DNA of 64,000 bases, taken from the NCBI GenBank assembly GCA_003963365.1, contig RXJG01000002.1, positions 263,190 to 327,189 of the forward strand, written 5' to 3'. Below the pieces are notes generated by a model. The model worked only from the letters and a program-made list of their open reading frames with translations, searched no databases and was not told where the DNA came from. Origin of the DNA: Sphingobacteriales bacterium (lineage in GTDB: Bacteria; Bacteroidota; Bacteroidia; Chitinophagales; Chitinophagaceae). Position numbers and translations under genes: made by a program. Below are positions 1 through 7,932 of this stretch, piece after piece (position 1 is the stretch's first letter; each line of letters opens with the position of its first letter).

Positions 1-9
1 AATAACCAA

Positions 10-35
10 CGAGCCACACCTCAAAGTGTGGCTCG
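10..35. terminator. Hairpin, possible terminator
   Basis: A 10-bp perfect inverted repeat (CGAGCCACAC / GTGTGGCTCG) closes a 6-base loop. On the plus strand it is followed by only a short T run (TTTCC), so it is a weak intrinsic terminator. It is the second hairpin downstream of the minus-strand DUF932 gene. It could also end a plus-strand gene lying left of the window. Confidence 0.4.
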
Positions 36-50
36 TTTCCGGCCTTTAAG

Positions 51-83
51 ATAGGGTGCAAACTTTAAAAGTTTGCACCCTAT
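51..83. terminator. Long perfect hairpin downstream of the DUF932 gene
   Basis: The arms at 51-65 and 69-83 are perfectly complementary over 15 bp with a 3-base loop. The hairpin starts 4 bases after the stop of the minus-strand DUF932 gene. No clear T tract follows on the minus strand, so it may protect the 3' end or help termination rather than be a canonical terminator. Confidence 0.5.
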
Positions 84-87
84 TGTC

Positions 88-1122
88 TTAATTATAAATT
101 CCTACCATTTCACCCTTTACAAAATCCTCACAAAGTTGAAAGGCTTTTTGCGTTCTCAACTGTGCTGTGCCGCCATACAGTAATGATTTCATCTTGGCTT
201 CATCATCTTTGTAATTCCTTACATTTTGAAAATAGCCGGTGATGGCATTGTATGCGCCAAACACAGTTCCTTTTGTTGTTTCTAAAAATTGTGATGGGCT
301 GCTCATTTGATATTCATATACATCATCACACATATTTTTAAAGCAAGTAGAGAGTTCATCCAGTTCATCATTCTGAATGTTCTGCAATACTTCCTTATTT
401 GGAACCATTGCAAGCTGTATCAGCTTCAATACTTCCTTATCCGTAATATGAACCTTTGCCCATTGGTTAAATATCCCTTCCAACTGTATTGAAAGTTGGT
501 TGGATATTCCCATTACTTTGTGCGCCTGCTCCAAACGTTCTTTTACATTAGCAGTGTGCCGGATTTTAATGGAGTTTGTACAGTTTCTTAAGGCTGCATT
601 GAGTGTGTTATTACAAACAATCCTTACAGGTGTGAAGGCAGCCATAATACTTCCAAAACCATCATGCGAAGTGGTAAGAAACAGATACTTTTCAATCATA
701 TCATCATTGCCCACTTTAATGTAACCGGGCAATTTGGCAGTTATAAAAATCTTCTCTCCCTTGCCCAATGCTCCTGCGGTTTCGTATTGTATGCCATCGC
801 CTTCAACAATTGCATCAAAGAAACTAAACGCATCTGCATTCTGCACCACTTCATAATCTTTGCCCAAACGGTCGCCCAATATTGCACCTGTATCTGGGCG
901 GTAAGTGTAGAATGAACTTTTAGAAATAACTTCTGTGCTATCATCTAATTTATGTGTATTGGGTCTTTTCAATACTTCAAAGTCAAGCCCTGCAAATTGC
1001 AATGCTTCTTTGCTGTTGGGGTAATCCTGCACAATTTGCCCCAAACCGTGCCATGCTTTTTCTTTTACACTGAAGAAACTGTGTTTGCCTGTTTGTTCGT
1101 TGAAATTGATATTGTGTGCCAT
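88..1122 (-). CDS. DUF932 domain protein (phage/plasmid-like)
   Basis: This 344-residue protein looks like the DUF932 family (phage/plasmid-like protein, TIGR03299 type). Visible signs are the N-terminal stretch with FSVKEKAWHGLG and a middle region with IVCNNTLNAAL. DUF932 proteins are common on plasmids, phages and conjugative elements, often near SSB genes; their biochemical role is not established. I chose the ATG at 1122 because the product then begins MAHNINFN, as in the family; an upstream in-frame start would add 15 unusual residues. It follows the SSB gene after 64 bases, with a hairpin between them. With SSB it suggests that the left edge of the window belongs to, or derives from, a mobile element. 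Confidence 0.8.
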   Translation of the reverse strand: MAHNINFNEQTGKHSFFSVKEKAWHGLGQIVQDYPNSKEALQFAGLDFEVLKRPNTHKLDDSTEVISKSSFYTYRPDTGAILGDRLGKDYEVVQNADAFSFFDAIVEGDGIQYETAGALGKGEKIFITAKLPGYIKVGNDDMIEKYLFLTTSHDGFGSIMAAFTPVRIVCNNTLNAALRNCTNSIKIRHTANVKERLEQAHKVMGISNQLSIQLEGIFNQWAKVHITDKEVLKLIQLAMVPNKEVLQNIQNDELDELSTCFKNMCDDVYEYQMSSPSQFLETTKGTVFGAYNAITGYFQNVRNYKDDEAKMKSLLYGGTAQLRTQKAFQLCEDFVKGEMVGIYN

Positions 1123-1155
1123 AGTTGTAAAATTTAAAATGATTAAAAAATGAAA

Positions 1156-1178
1156 GCATCCCGCCATTGGCAGGATGC
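1156..1178 (-). terminator. Probable intrinsic terminator after ssb
   Basis: A GC-rich hairpin (GCATCC paired with GGATGC, one mismatch, then three more pairs) lies 8 bases after the SSB stop codon. On the minus strand it is followed by a T-rich stretch (TTTCATTTTTT). This fits a terminator, or an attenuator between ssb and the DUF932 gene. Confidence 0.5.
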
Positions 1179-1186
1179 CTGATTGC

Positions 1187-1579
1187 TTAAAATGGTAAAT
1201 CCTCTGCTACTTCCAAAGCAGGTGAAGTAGTGATAGGTACTACTGGTGCAGGTGTTGTATTATTCCCGCTTGAACGGCCATGAAGTTTGAGAGTGTTTAC
1301 GTGAAAAGTAAGACTGGCTTTCACTTCACCTTCCTTACTCGTCCAGGCATTGGCTCCAATGCGACCTGCACATTCAACCAATGTTCCTTTTATTAAGTAC
1401 GCTGCCACTCCGGGATTAATCCAGTAAGAACAGTTTACATAGGTTACAATCTTCTGCACCTCTGTGCTTCCTTTTGGTTTGTAAGTGTCGTTAATAGCAA
1501 TGGAAAAGTTCACTACTTTTTTCCCTGCTTTTGTTTCGCTAACGGTTGCGTCTGCTGTTACTCGTCCGATGATTTCCAT
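1187..1579 (-). CDS. ssb: Single-stranded DNA-binding protein
   Basis: This 130-residue protein has an N-terminal OB fold. It opens MEIIGRVTADATV, followed by GKKVVNFSIAIND and a strand with VECAGRIGANAW. A Thr/Pro-rich linker follows, and the protein ends in the acidic tip EDLPF, which in SSB proteins binds partner repair and replication proteins. It is shorter than a typical chromosomal SSB, as plasmid and ICE copies often are. The likely role is coating ssDNA during transfer or replication of a mobile element. The upstream region (about 60 bases) is very AT-rich and has no Shine-Dalgarno sequence, as is usual in Bacteroidota. Confidence 0.9.
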   Translation of the reverse strand: MEIIGRVTADATVSETKAGKKVVNFSIAINDTYKPKGSTEVQKIVTYVNCSYWINPGVAAYLIKGTLVECAGRIGANAWTSKEGEVKASLTFHVNTLKLHGRSSGNNTTPAPVVPITTSPALEVAEDLPF

Positions 1580-1912
1580 AACTGAATTTTTAAATGTTTA
1601 AAAAAATGATTATTTAATTGTGTTCCGATGATGAAAAAAAATGTTTTGTAAAAGAAAAAATGGAAAAAAAGAAAGCCTTAATGCAAGGCGGCTGCAGGGA
1701 AACAAAAAGGAAACGGAATAAATTAAATCTGAAGTAATGTGGGATAGCCTTGTTTATGCCGTAGTCTTTTTGCACTTTGATAAATCATTTGTGCAGCCGC
1801 ATAACTTCGCTTTCGCTTTGTCCATTTCCTTACAAAACAGGTTATACCTGCTTGTTGTGTCTTTAAGAAAAGAAGAAAAAATAAAAGCTGGAATTGCTAT
1901 GAGATTTGACTG
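1580..1912. other. Intergenic stretch without a supported gene
   Basis: Overlapping open frames on both strands cross this stretch, but none has family-like features. The two longest (about 108-111 codons) also run through the hairpin element that follows. The stretch holds the AT-rich region upstream of ssb and nothing else that I recognise. Confidence 0.5.
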
Positions 1913-2038
1913 TCTGGAATTGTGTTTGCTGAAGAATGAAGCAATCTCAATTCCCAATAATCTTAAACCGGCGCAGTTCTCACGACTTATTTGCCGCAGG
2001 CGGAAAAGAAATAAGACGGGTGTACTGCGCCGGGTCTT
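1913..2038 (-). repeat. Two-hairpin element E1
   Basis: The element has two parts. The first is a long imperfect hairpin with a 10-bp outer stem (CCGGCGCAGT 1968-1977, ACTGCGCCGG 2024-2033) and an inner 10-bp stem with one mismatch (1983-1992 with 2009-2018). The second is a short hairpin in which GGAATTG 1916-1922 pairs with CAATTCC 1948-1954 and TTGC pairs with GCAA inside. The blocks TCTGGAATTGTGTTTG, CAATCTCAATTCCCAAT and CGCCGGGTCTT recur in E2 at 2670-2820. The stem bases next to CCGGCG differ between E1 and E2 but stay paired. E1 begins about 80 bases after the stop of the cyclotransferase-like gene. Confidence 0.75.
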
Positions 2039-2119
2039 TGAAGATAGAAGAACAGAACGATGAAAGGAGCGTCGCAACGGAAGATGCACAAAGATTTAAA
2101 AGCTGGTAACAAAAGAATA

Positions 2120-2623
2120 TTACCCGCCTGACAGAATAGAATAGTTTTTAATTCCTCTTTCTTCATCGGGGTCATGAATACAAATAATAGATTGTAACTG
2201 TGAAATGTATTCAGCAGGTAATTTATTTTGGATAGCTCCGGTTACAATAAACTCTTTATACCAATCATAGGGAAGCAAAGTATTATCTATAGATTTACTG
2301 TCGGCAAGATAAATCTGTGCAGTATAAGATTTATTTGCTTCATCAAAAAAAGTAAAAGTGTCTTCATTATAACCCTTACCTAAACCTTCTGCTTTATCAA
2401 GCAAAACTTTCTCATTGCTATCAATAGTAAACAATACTCCCCAAACCAAGTCCGCAGGAGTGTCAGTCCAAATAATATTCGCTTTTGCAGAACCGTCGTT
2501 ACTAATTTTGTTACACAATAGTTTATATCCCGGAAGAAATGCGTTGGTAACTTTCATTGCTGAAGGAACCCGTTTTGTAAGTCTGTTCAGATTCATATTT
2601 GAGCCATAGGCAAAAATCAACAT
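2120..2623 (-). CDS. Gamma-glutamylcyclotransferase-like protein
   Basis: This 167-residue protein starts MLIFAYGSNMNL; YGSNM is the substrate-binding loop of the GGCT/AIG2-like fold. The segment LVWGVLFTID and the acidic residue in LDKAEGLGKGY match the usual layout, in which a glutamate acts as the general acid/base. Related enzymes release 5-oxoproline from gamma-glutamyl amino acids or glutathione-like peptides. The exact substrate here cannot be told from sequence. It stands alone on the minus strand between E2 (upstream) and E1 (downstream), with its own candidate promoter, so it looks like an independent cassette rather than part of the Wadjet operon. Confidence 0.8.
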   Translation of the reverse strand: MLIFAYGSNMNLNRLTKRVPSAMKVTNAFLPGYKLLCNKISNDGSAKANIIWTDTPADLVWGVLFTIDSNEKVLLDKAEGLGKGYNEDTFTFFDEANKSYTAQIYLADSKSIDNTLLPYDWYKEFIVTGAIQNKLPAEYISQLQSIICIHDPDEERGIKNYSILSGG

Positions 2624-2644
2624 GTAGCACTCAGATTTAGACTA

Positions 2645-2652
2645 CAAATATA
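2645..2652 (-). promoter_or_regulatory. Candidate -7 element (TATATTTG) for the cyclotransferase-like gene
   Basis: On the minus strand TATATTTG matches the Bacteroidota -7 consensus TAnnTTTG exactly and lies about 22 bases upstream of the ATG at 2623. No good TTTG element is visible at -33, so this is a half-supported promoter. Confidence 0.35.
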
Positions 2653-2669
2653 TACAGCATCTTTGTTTA

Positions 2670-2820
2670 TCTGGAATTGTGTTTGGCAGGATAGAGTTGT
2701 ATAATCTTTGACATAGCCAATCTCAATTCCCAATATCATCGTCCGGCGAAATGGTTCCGTCGTTTCGTTATGAAAAGGAATAACAATCGATAAGGCGGCG
2801 GAACGATTTCGCCGGGTCTT
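2670..2820 (-). repeat. Two-hairpin element E2
   Basis: This is the second copy of the E1-type element. The long hairpin has the outer stem CCGGCGAAAT (2743-2752) with ATTTCGCCGG (2806-2815), extended by GTTCCG (2754-2759) with CGGAAC (2799-2804). The short hairpin pairs GGAATTG 2673-2679 with CAATTCC 2724-2730, with TTGGC/GCCAA inside. The conserved blocks are the same as in E1, but the loop of the short hairpin is longer and the long stem has a different sequence with both sides changed together. It begins 8 bases after the jetD stop. Confidence 0.75.
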
Positions 2821-2828
2821 GTATAAAC

Positions 2829-3962
2829 TTATTGAGGCAAGTTTTTCTGAACATAAGCCTGTGAAATACGTTCCTGTTCCAGTCTCTTATTCTTTTCTGT
2901 GAGATGCTGATAAAGTAGTCTCTCTTCACGATTTAAAAATGACAATTCCTTTTTCCTGTATTTATTCTCAACAGAAAATTCTTTAAAAGATTCAAAAGTA
3001 TCTTTGTTCATCAAAAGGCTTTGGGCATTCGGATAATGTTGTCGTATCATGTTCAGTATTTCAAATCCCGCTGCATCCAAATCGAACCAGCAAAAGAGAT
3101 TAGTTTTTTCCAGCCAGGGTATATGTTTGCTAAGTCTGCTTTTAAAACCTTCACCGAAAATAGCCACTGCATTTTTAACCTTTGGAAAAGTAAGATAACA
3201 TACCTGGTTTTCGATGATAAAGACTTTTTCGGGCAACCATTTTAGCCAGGCAGCATCATCTAATGGAAGTGAGCATTCTTCATATCCAAGTACAGGCTTT
3301 AATTCATCATCCAGTACCCTAATCTGTGTATGAACATTTGGCTTCTTTAAACTATATCTTAATACAAAATCATTTTCATTCACATTAATCCAATCAGGAG
3401 GAAGAATGATGTCCAACAGTTTTCTCAAAATAGTTGAATTGCCTTCAATGAACTTTGAATGAACCGGAATCGGTAATTCACGGATATAAAAATTATGAGG
3501 CGGCTCGTTGGTAAGGAAATAATTACATACCTGGATAATATCTGGCCATGTATCATAGTGCGTAAGTAATAAAGCTGGGTTATTAACTGTCCATTCCCTT
3601 AACGTTGGCAGAGCAGCAGCTAAAATATTTTGAGAGTCTTTGATCTTATGATAATCTTCAGTTCTTCCAATAAAATGCAGGTAATCTTCAAATGTTTCAA
3701 AATAAATCTTGGCTGGTACGCTTTGCCTGCTGCCATTAATTGACTTTTCTTTCCACTCAATAGTATATCCTTTCCCTTTTGCCTCTTTTGATTGTTGATG
3801 CAATGGGAGAAGGTCATTTTTCCATTCGCTATAGTTACTACCATTTATCTTTTTATTGCTCGGGATTATCCATGGGAAAATGGTTTCACCCTTTAACTGT
3901 GATGAAACAATTTTAAAGAATGGTCTTTCTGCTTTTTCGAGTAATTCTTTCGCTGTAATCAT
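2829..3962 (-). CDS. jetD: Wadjet nuclease subunit JetD (DUF3322/DUF2220, Toprim)
   Basis: This 377-residue protein has the JetD layout: an N-terminal DUF3322-like arm and winged-helix region, then a C-terminal Toprim domain. Visible Toprim residues are Glu251 in FIIENQ, the FGEGFK turn around 269-273, and the acidic pair Asp294/Asp296 in WFDLDAAG. In Wadjet this subunit cleaves circular plasmid DNA that the JetABC SMC complex has extruded. Its ATG overlaps the jetC stop (ATGA), so translation is coupled. It is the last gene of the operon. Product length and all key residues appear intact. Confidence 0.92.
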   Translation of the reverse strand: MITAKELLEKAERPFFKIVSSQLKGETIFPWIIPSNKKINGSNYSEWKNDLLPLHQQSKEAKGKGYTIEWKEKSINGSRQSVPAKIYFETFEDYLHFIGRTEDYHKIKDSQNILAAALPTLREWTVNNPALLLTHYDTWPDIIQVCNYFLTNEPPHNFYIRELPIPVHSKFIEGNSTILRKLLDIILPPDWINVNENDFVLRYSLKKPNVHTQIRVLDDELKPVLGYEECSLPLDDAAWLKWLPEKVFIIENQVCYLTFPKVKNAVAIFGEGFKSRLSKHIPWLEKTNLFCWFDLDAAGFEILNMIRQHYPNAQSLLMNKDTFESFKEFSVENKYRKKELSFLNREERLLYQHLTEKNKRLEQERISQAYVQKNLPQ

Positions 3963-6900
3963 TCTGAAGTTTCTGCTAATTGTTTAAACTCTTCTTTACG
4001 TTCATAGTATTCTTCCATTGTTAAGTTATAAAGGATCGAATTCTTTTTATTCTTTATTTCTACAAAATGAACGGCATTAATGTATGGCTCAGCAATATTT
4101 ATTTTATCAAGAGGAGTAACCACCAGCAACTGAAGGCTCAGTTGTGCGCAAAACTCCATAAGAAATTCACTTTTTTCAGGGTCCAGTTTACTGAAAGCTT
4201 CATCCACAGTAATGAAGCGAAGACTCTTGTGTTGCTTACCGGCCTGGAAAATTCCAAACTGATGTGCAATGGCTGCGCCTAAAATAGCATAAGTAAACTG
4301 GGCTTTTTGCCCACCGGAGTAGCTTGCTGTATTTTCATGAAACTGACCAGCTTTATCTTCAGCAACCGAGTATTCCCTTGCATTAAAATTTAACCAGTTT
4401 CGTACATCAGTTACTTTTTTTCTCCATGCTTCTTCTTTTTGAAGTTCTGTTATCAGGTCTTTAATTTTTTCAAAAACCATTTGCCTGTATGCTTCATCTT
4501 TTTTAATAGCAAATTCATGGATGTTCGGAATTGTGGCGCTTAACTGCTCCTTAAATTGTTTTATCTCCTGCTCCTTTGTTGGCTTGTATTCAAGTTGCAG
4601 ATAAGTATCCGGATTTTTGTTGAATGTTATTTTTTTCAGAGGAACATTCAGCTCTTCTATAACTTCTTTGATTCTATCTTCCTCATTTGTCAGCCATGTG
4701 CGGTAATTTGTTAGAGCATCCAGCATACTCTTATCCATGTATTCACGAAATCGTCGTTTGTGTTCTACGAGCCTCTGATTGCGAATTGTTTTATATAAAT
4801 CTTCCAGTTCATCAAGGCTGGATAAGCTGGCGGCAATATTCATCACATCTCCGCTCCAGTCAGGGAACTCTTTTAAAATAGCTGAATGAGGGTGTACAAA
4901 AGCATTGATAAAGGAATTTGTTTCCAATTGAAGATTCTGCAAAGAAGTATTTGCTTGTGAAAGTTTGTTCTTGAGTTTTCGGGAGAAATCATTTTTTAAC
5001 TCTTGTAACTCTGGCAGCGTTTCAGGTTGAACCTGTTTAATGCTTTCATTTTTTATGAACTCTTCTATCGCCTTTGTACCCTGTTCAGTAAGACCATCAA
5101 ATTGAATTTGAAGCTTTCGCAAATTTTTTTCGTTTTCTTCCTGCTCAAGCCTGCTTAGAGCAGTTATCAGTTTATCTTTCGATGTTCTTTTATTCCGTAA
5201 TTCACCTTCTACTAATTCTAACTGTGATATTATGGATTGATACTTATCAGAGGAACTAACCAGTTCGCTAATTTGCCGGTTGACTAATTCAATTTTTTGG
5301 GCATGTTGCTGCCAGTTAATGTCGTTAAATGATTTTATTTCTGCAATTAATGTGAGAAGCGGCCTTTTTTCATCAAGAGATTTTAGTTTTGGAGCTATCG
5401 CTTGTAGTTTTTGAGATAACAGACCGTGCTGTTTTTCTAGTTCTTGTTTTTCTAATTGCAGCAATCTGACTGTTTCTTTATTATCCCAACCCAAGGTGTA
5501 CTTTAATTTATTCCACTTATTCGGTCTGTCATCTTTTTCATGCCGGTTCACATTTCTTATGAGGCCATTTGACGTAATTGCCTTAGATGATCCATAAAAT
5601 ACGTCAAGGTCATCTGTACAATAATAATTGAATCTTTCCGCCAGTTGATGTTCCAGCCATTTGGTATATATACCTGACTCCTTAATATCAATCTTGTTTA
5701 CGAGGGAGTCTTCATCATTTGGCCAGCGTACCAGCGATTCGCTCTGCCTTCTGTCGATTCTTTCATATACAATTTTGGCCTGCAGATTATTGGAATAAAC
5801 AAAATGATTTACCTGTTTATTATATTTTTCAGGGATAAGTAATCTTAATGAAAAGCTATGCAATACCCTTTCGATACTATCCTCCCAGTGTAAACAATCT
5901 TCTTTTACTTTAATTAATTCGCCGACAAAAGGCAATTCATCTTCGCCTGTTTCCAGCAGGTCAAGTAATCTCTCACGAACCCTGATTAACTCCTGTGGGA
6001 TACGATTCTTTCTGCTTAACAATGATGTAATTTCCGATTGTACATCGTCAATTTGCCCGGATTTAATCTGTTTATCATTATTGGCTCTAAATTTTTGATT
6101 CGACAAATCCTCATGTTCGGATTCAACTTCTTTTTTTAGCTTATCAATTCTATCCTGGTTTTCTTTGAAAGAATTTTCAGTAAGCTCTGATTGGAGTTGA
6201 AGTTTGGCAGCCAGTTTTATATAATCGGATGCTGACTGCTTTTTAAAATCCATTTTTTCCGTTTCTTGCTGAATATCCTTTTTTAAAAGAAGAACCTGGT
6301 TATCTATATTCAGGGAAGCTTTTTGAGCAATCAATTGTTTTTGTTGTTCTTCGGATTGGGTAATCTCTCCCTCAAGATTTCGTTGCTCCCTTTTTTTGTC
6401 TTCAATATCTTTTTCCAGTTTGACAAGATGTGCTTCCAGTAATTCATATTCAATTTTATCAGCGTAAAGAGGAAATTGTTCCTGGATATAATTGAGCGAG
6501 GAAATATTATTATTGAGAAAGTTTAGAGCCTCTTTATTATTAACAACCGGTTCCAGCAGTTCAAGTTGCTTTTCATCTTTTTGAATGGCTTTATGACTTA
6601 TCAGCAAATCATTATAGTGATCATAAAGGCTTTTGAACTGCTCTTCCGCTTCAGGTTCTTCCAGCATTTGTTGCCTTATAAATTGAGTCAGATCTCCTAA
6701 TACTTTTATTCCCACTGTCTGGTTAAAAAGCGAAAGAGCTTTTTCTTTAAGACCAAATAAATCACTAAATCTTGCTGCGTATTCCTTGAAACTATCGAAA
6801 ATATCTGTTTTGGGAAATTGCTTTTGCAATTTTTTTCTCCACTCACCTTTAATATCGAAATGGCCTTTTCCAAAATGCTCTGTAATATTCAACTGATGAG

Positions 6901-7357
6901 GCGATACAATAAATACCTTTCTTAACCCGGCGCTGGTGTGCCATCGAACTTGTACAAGAGTAATGCTCTGCAGCATACCTGCATTTTGAAAACAGGCGAG
7001 TAATACAGAATAAGGATTATCAGATTTATGTCTTAATTGTTCGGTCTGTGATCTTTCTTCAGCTTCGGAATAAGTTTTGCCGAAATATCCCCAGAAGTAT
7101 GAATTCTCATCTCGTTCTTTTTTAATTTCCGCACCGCTGGATTGGTTATAAAATCTTTTATTCCCCGGTACAAGGATAGTTAGCAATGCATCAATTAAAG
7201 TTGTTTTGCCGCTGCCATTAGCACCAGTCAAAAGAGAGGTTTTGCCATTAGTTTGCAACCTGTATACCTTGCCATTGAAAGTGCCCCAGTTGAAAACTTC
7301 CATGTATCTTAATCTGTAACCGCCTTCTGAATTGTTATTGTTGAATAGTGTTGACAT
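3959..7357 (-). CDS. jetC: Wadjet SMC-like ATPase JetC
   Basis: This 1132-residue SMC/MukB-like ATPase has Walker A at 45-53 (GANGSGKTT), long Glu/Lys/Gln-rich coiled coils on both sides of a central hinge-like region, the ABC signature SGGQ at 1014-1017, and Walker B with catalytic Glu around 1048-1054 (FITVDEA). In type I Wadjet the JetC dimer with JetA and JetB forms a loop-extruding motor that recognises small circular DNA. The gene overlaps jetB by 23 bases and jetD by 4. No frameshift or missing motif is seen, so the system is probably active. Confidence 0.93.
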   Translation of the reverse strand: MSTLFNNNNSEGGYRLRYMEVFNWGTFNGKVYRLQTNGKTSLLTGANGSGKTTLIDALLTILVPGNKRFYNQSSGAEIKKERDENSYFWGYFGKTYSEAEERSQTEQLRHKSDNPYSVLLACFQNAGMLQSITLVQVRWHTSAGLRKVFIVSPHQLNITEHFGKGHFDIKGEWRKKLQKQFPKTDIFDSFKEYAARFSDLFGLKEKALSLFNQTVGIKVLGDLTQFIRQQMLEEPEAEEQFKSLYDHYNDLLISHKAIQKDEKQLELLEPVVNNKEALNFLNNNISSLNYIQEQFPLYADKIEYELLEAHLVKLEKDIEDKKREQRNLEGEITQSEEQQKQLIAQKASLNIDNQVLLLKKDIQQETEKMDFKKQSASDYIKLAAKLQLQSELTENSFKENQDRIDKLKKEVESEHEDLSNQKFRANNDKQIKSGQIDDVQSEITSLLSRKNRIPQELIRVRERLLDLLETGEDELPFVGELIKVKEDCLHWEDSIERVLHSFSLRLLIPEKYNKQVNHFVYSNNLQAKIVYERIDRRQSESLVRWPNDEDSLVNKIDIKESGIYTKWLEHQLAERFNYYCTDDLDVFYGSSKAITSNGLIRNVNRHEKDDRPNKWNKLKYTLGWDNKETVRLLQLEKQELEKQHGLLSQKLQAIAPKLKSLDEKRPLLTLIAEIKSFNDINWQQHAQKIELVNRQISELVSSSDKYQSIISQLELVEGELRNKRTSKDKLITALSRLEQEENEKNLRKLQIQFDGLTEQGTKAIEEFIKNESIKQVQPETLPELQELKNDFSRKLKNKLSQANTSLQNLQLETNSFINAFVHPHSAILKEFPDWSGDVMNIAASLSSLDELEDLYKTIRNQRLVEHKRRFREYMDKSMLDALTNYRTWLTNEEDRIKEVIEELNVPLKKITFNKNPDTYLQLEYKPTKEQEIKQFKEQLSATIPNIHEFAIKKDEAYRQMVFEKIKDLITELQKEEAWRKKVTDVRNWLNFNAREYSVAEDKAGQFHENTASYSGGQKAQFTYAILGAAIAHQFGIFQAGKQHKSLRFITVDEAFSKLDPEKSEFLMEFCAQLSLQLLVVTPLDKINIAEPYINAVHFVEIKNKKNSILYNLTMEEYYERKEEFKQLAETSE

Positions 7358-7931
7358 GAGTTTGCAGCTTGTTCTTTATTTCTTCTAATTTTTCATTATT
7401 AACTAATGCTTTGATAATTCTTTTCACTTCATACTGGTTGTTATCTTTATTAGCAGTGTCTTCACGGGTTAGTTTTAAAATACCCATATTTGTTAAATTA
7501 TTAATCGGCTTTGACAGTTCTCTCCATAATTTGCTTTTGTTTGCCTGTTCTTTATAGAATAGCTCAATTCTTTCTTTAATCTCTTTTTGAGTGAGAAATA
7601 ATTTAGTGCCTTCACTTATTATATCAAATTCCTCCAGCATTTCCCTGAGAATTACACAAAGCAATGTGGTTTCATAATTCATTGCCTGTTTTCTCATCAA
7701 CCGGGGTAATGGATTTTCTTCATGCTCGTCAGCTTCGGGTTGTTTAATTCTCGCAAACCCTTCTGTTTCCGAAATATCCAGTTCTATTCCAATCCGGGCA
7801 AAATAATCCCGTATGCTTGTACTCCATGCCTGAAGATCTTTCCATGTTGCTTTTTCATCAACATAAACGGGCCCCTGCAACAGTTTGATGATTACATGGG
7901 CATATATGGCTCTTTCAGTGTTTGCTTCCAT
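7335..7931 (-). CDS. jetB: Wadjet subunit JetB (DUF4194, kite-like)
   Basis: This 198-residue protein lies in the position of JetB, between jetA and jetC. It has a predicted winged-helix character, for example MNYETTLLCVILREMLEEFD followed by FLTQKEIKERIELF. DUF4194 proteins are the MukE/kite-like partners of the SMC-kleisin core. The ATG follows the jetA stop after a single base, and the 3' end overlaps jetC by 23 bases. Assignment rests mainly on gene order plus length and the general pattern. Confidence 0.88.
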   Translation of the reverse strand: MEANTERAIYAHVIIKLLQGPVYVDEKATWKDLQAWSTSIRDYFARIGIELDISETEGFARIKQPEADEHEENPLPRLMRKQAMNYETTLLCVILREMLEEFDIISEGTKLFLTQKEIKERIELFYKEQANKSKLWRELSKPINNLTNMGILKLTREDTANKDNNQYEVKRIIKALVNNEKLEEIKNKLQTHVNTIQQ

Positions 7932-7932
7932 T

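Noticed and set aside
1737..2089. Overlapping ORFs of 108 and 111 codons on both strands
   Set aside because: They run through element E1, whose hairpins explain the conserved sequence, and the composition is not protein-like.
1913..2820. E1/E2 as integron attC sites
   Set aside because: The placement after each ORF is suggestive, but there is no RYYYAAC/GTTRRRY core pair and no integrase in the window. The idea is kept only as one possible analogy.
1913..2820. E1/E2 as a retron ncRNA
   Set aside because: No reverse transcriptase gene is present nearby.
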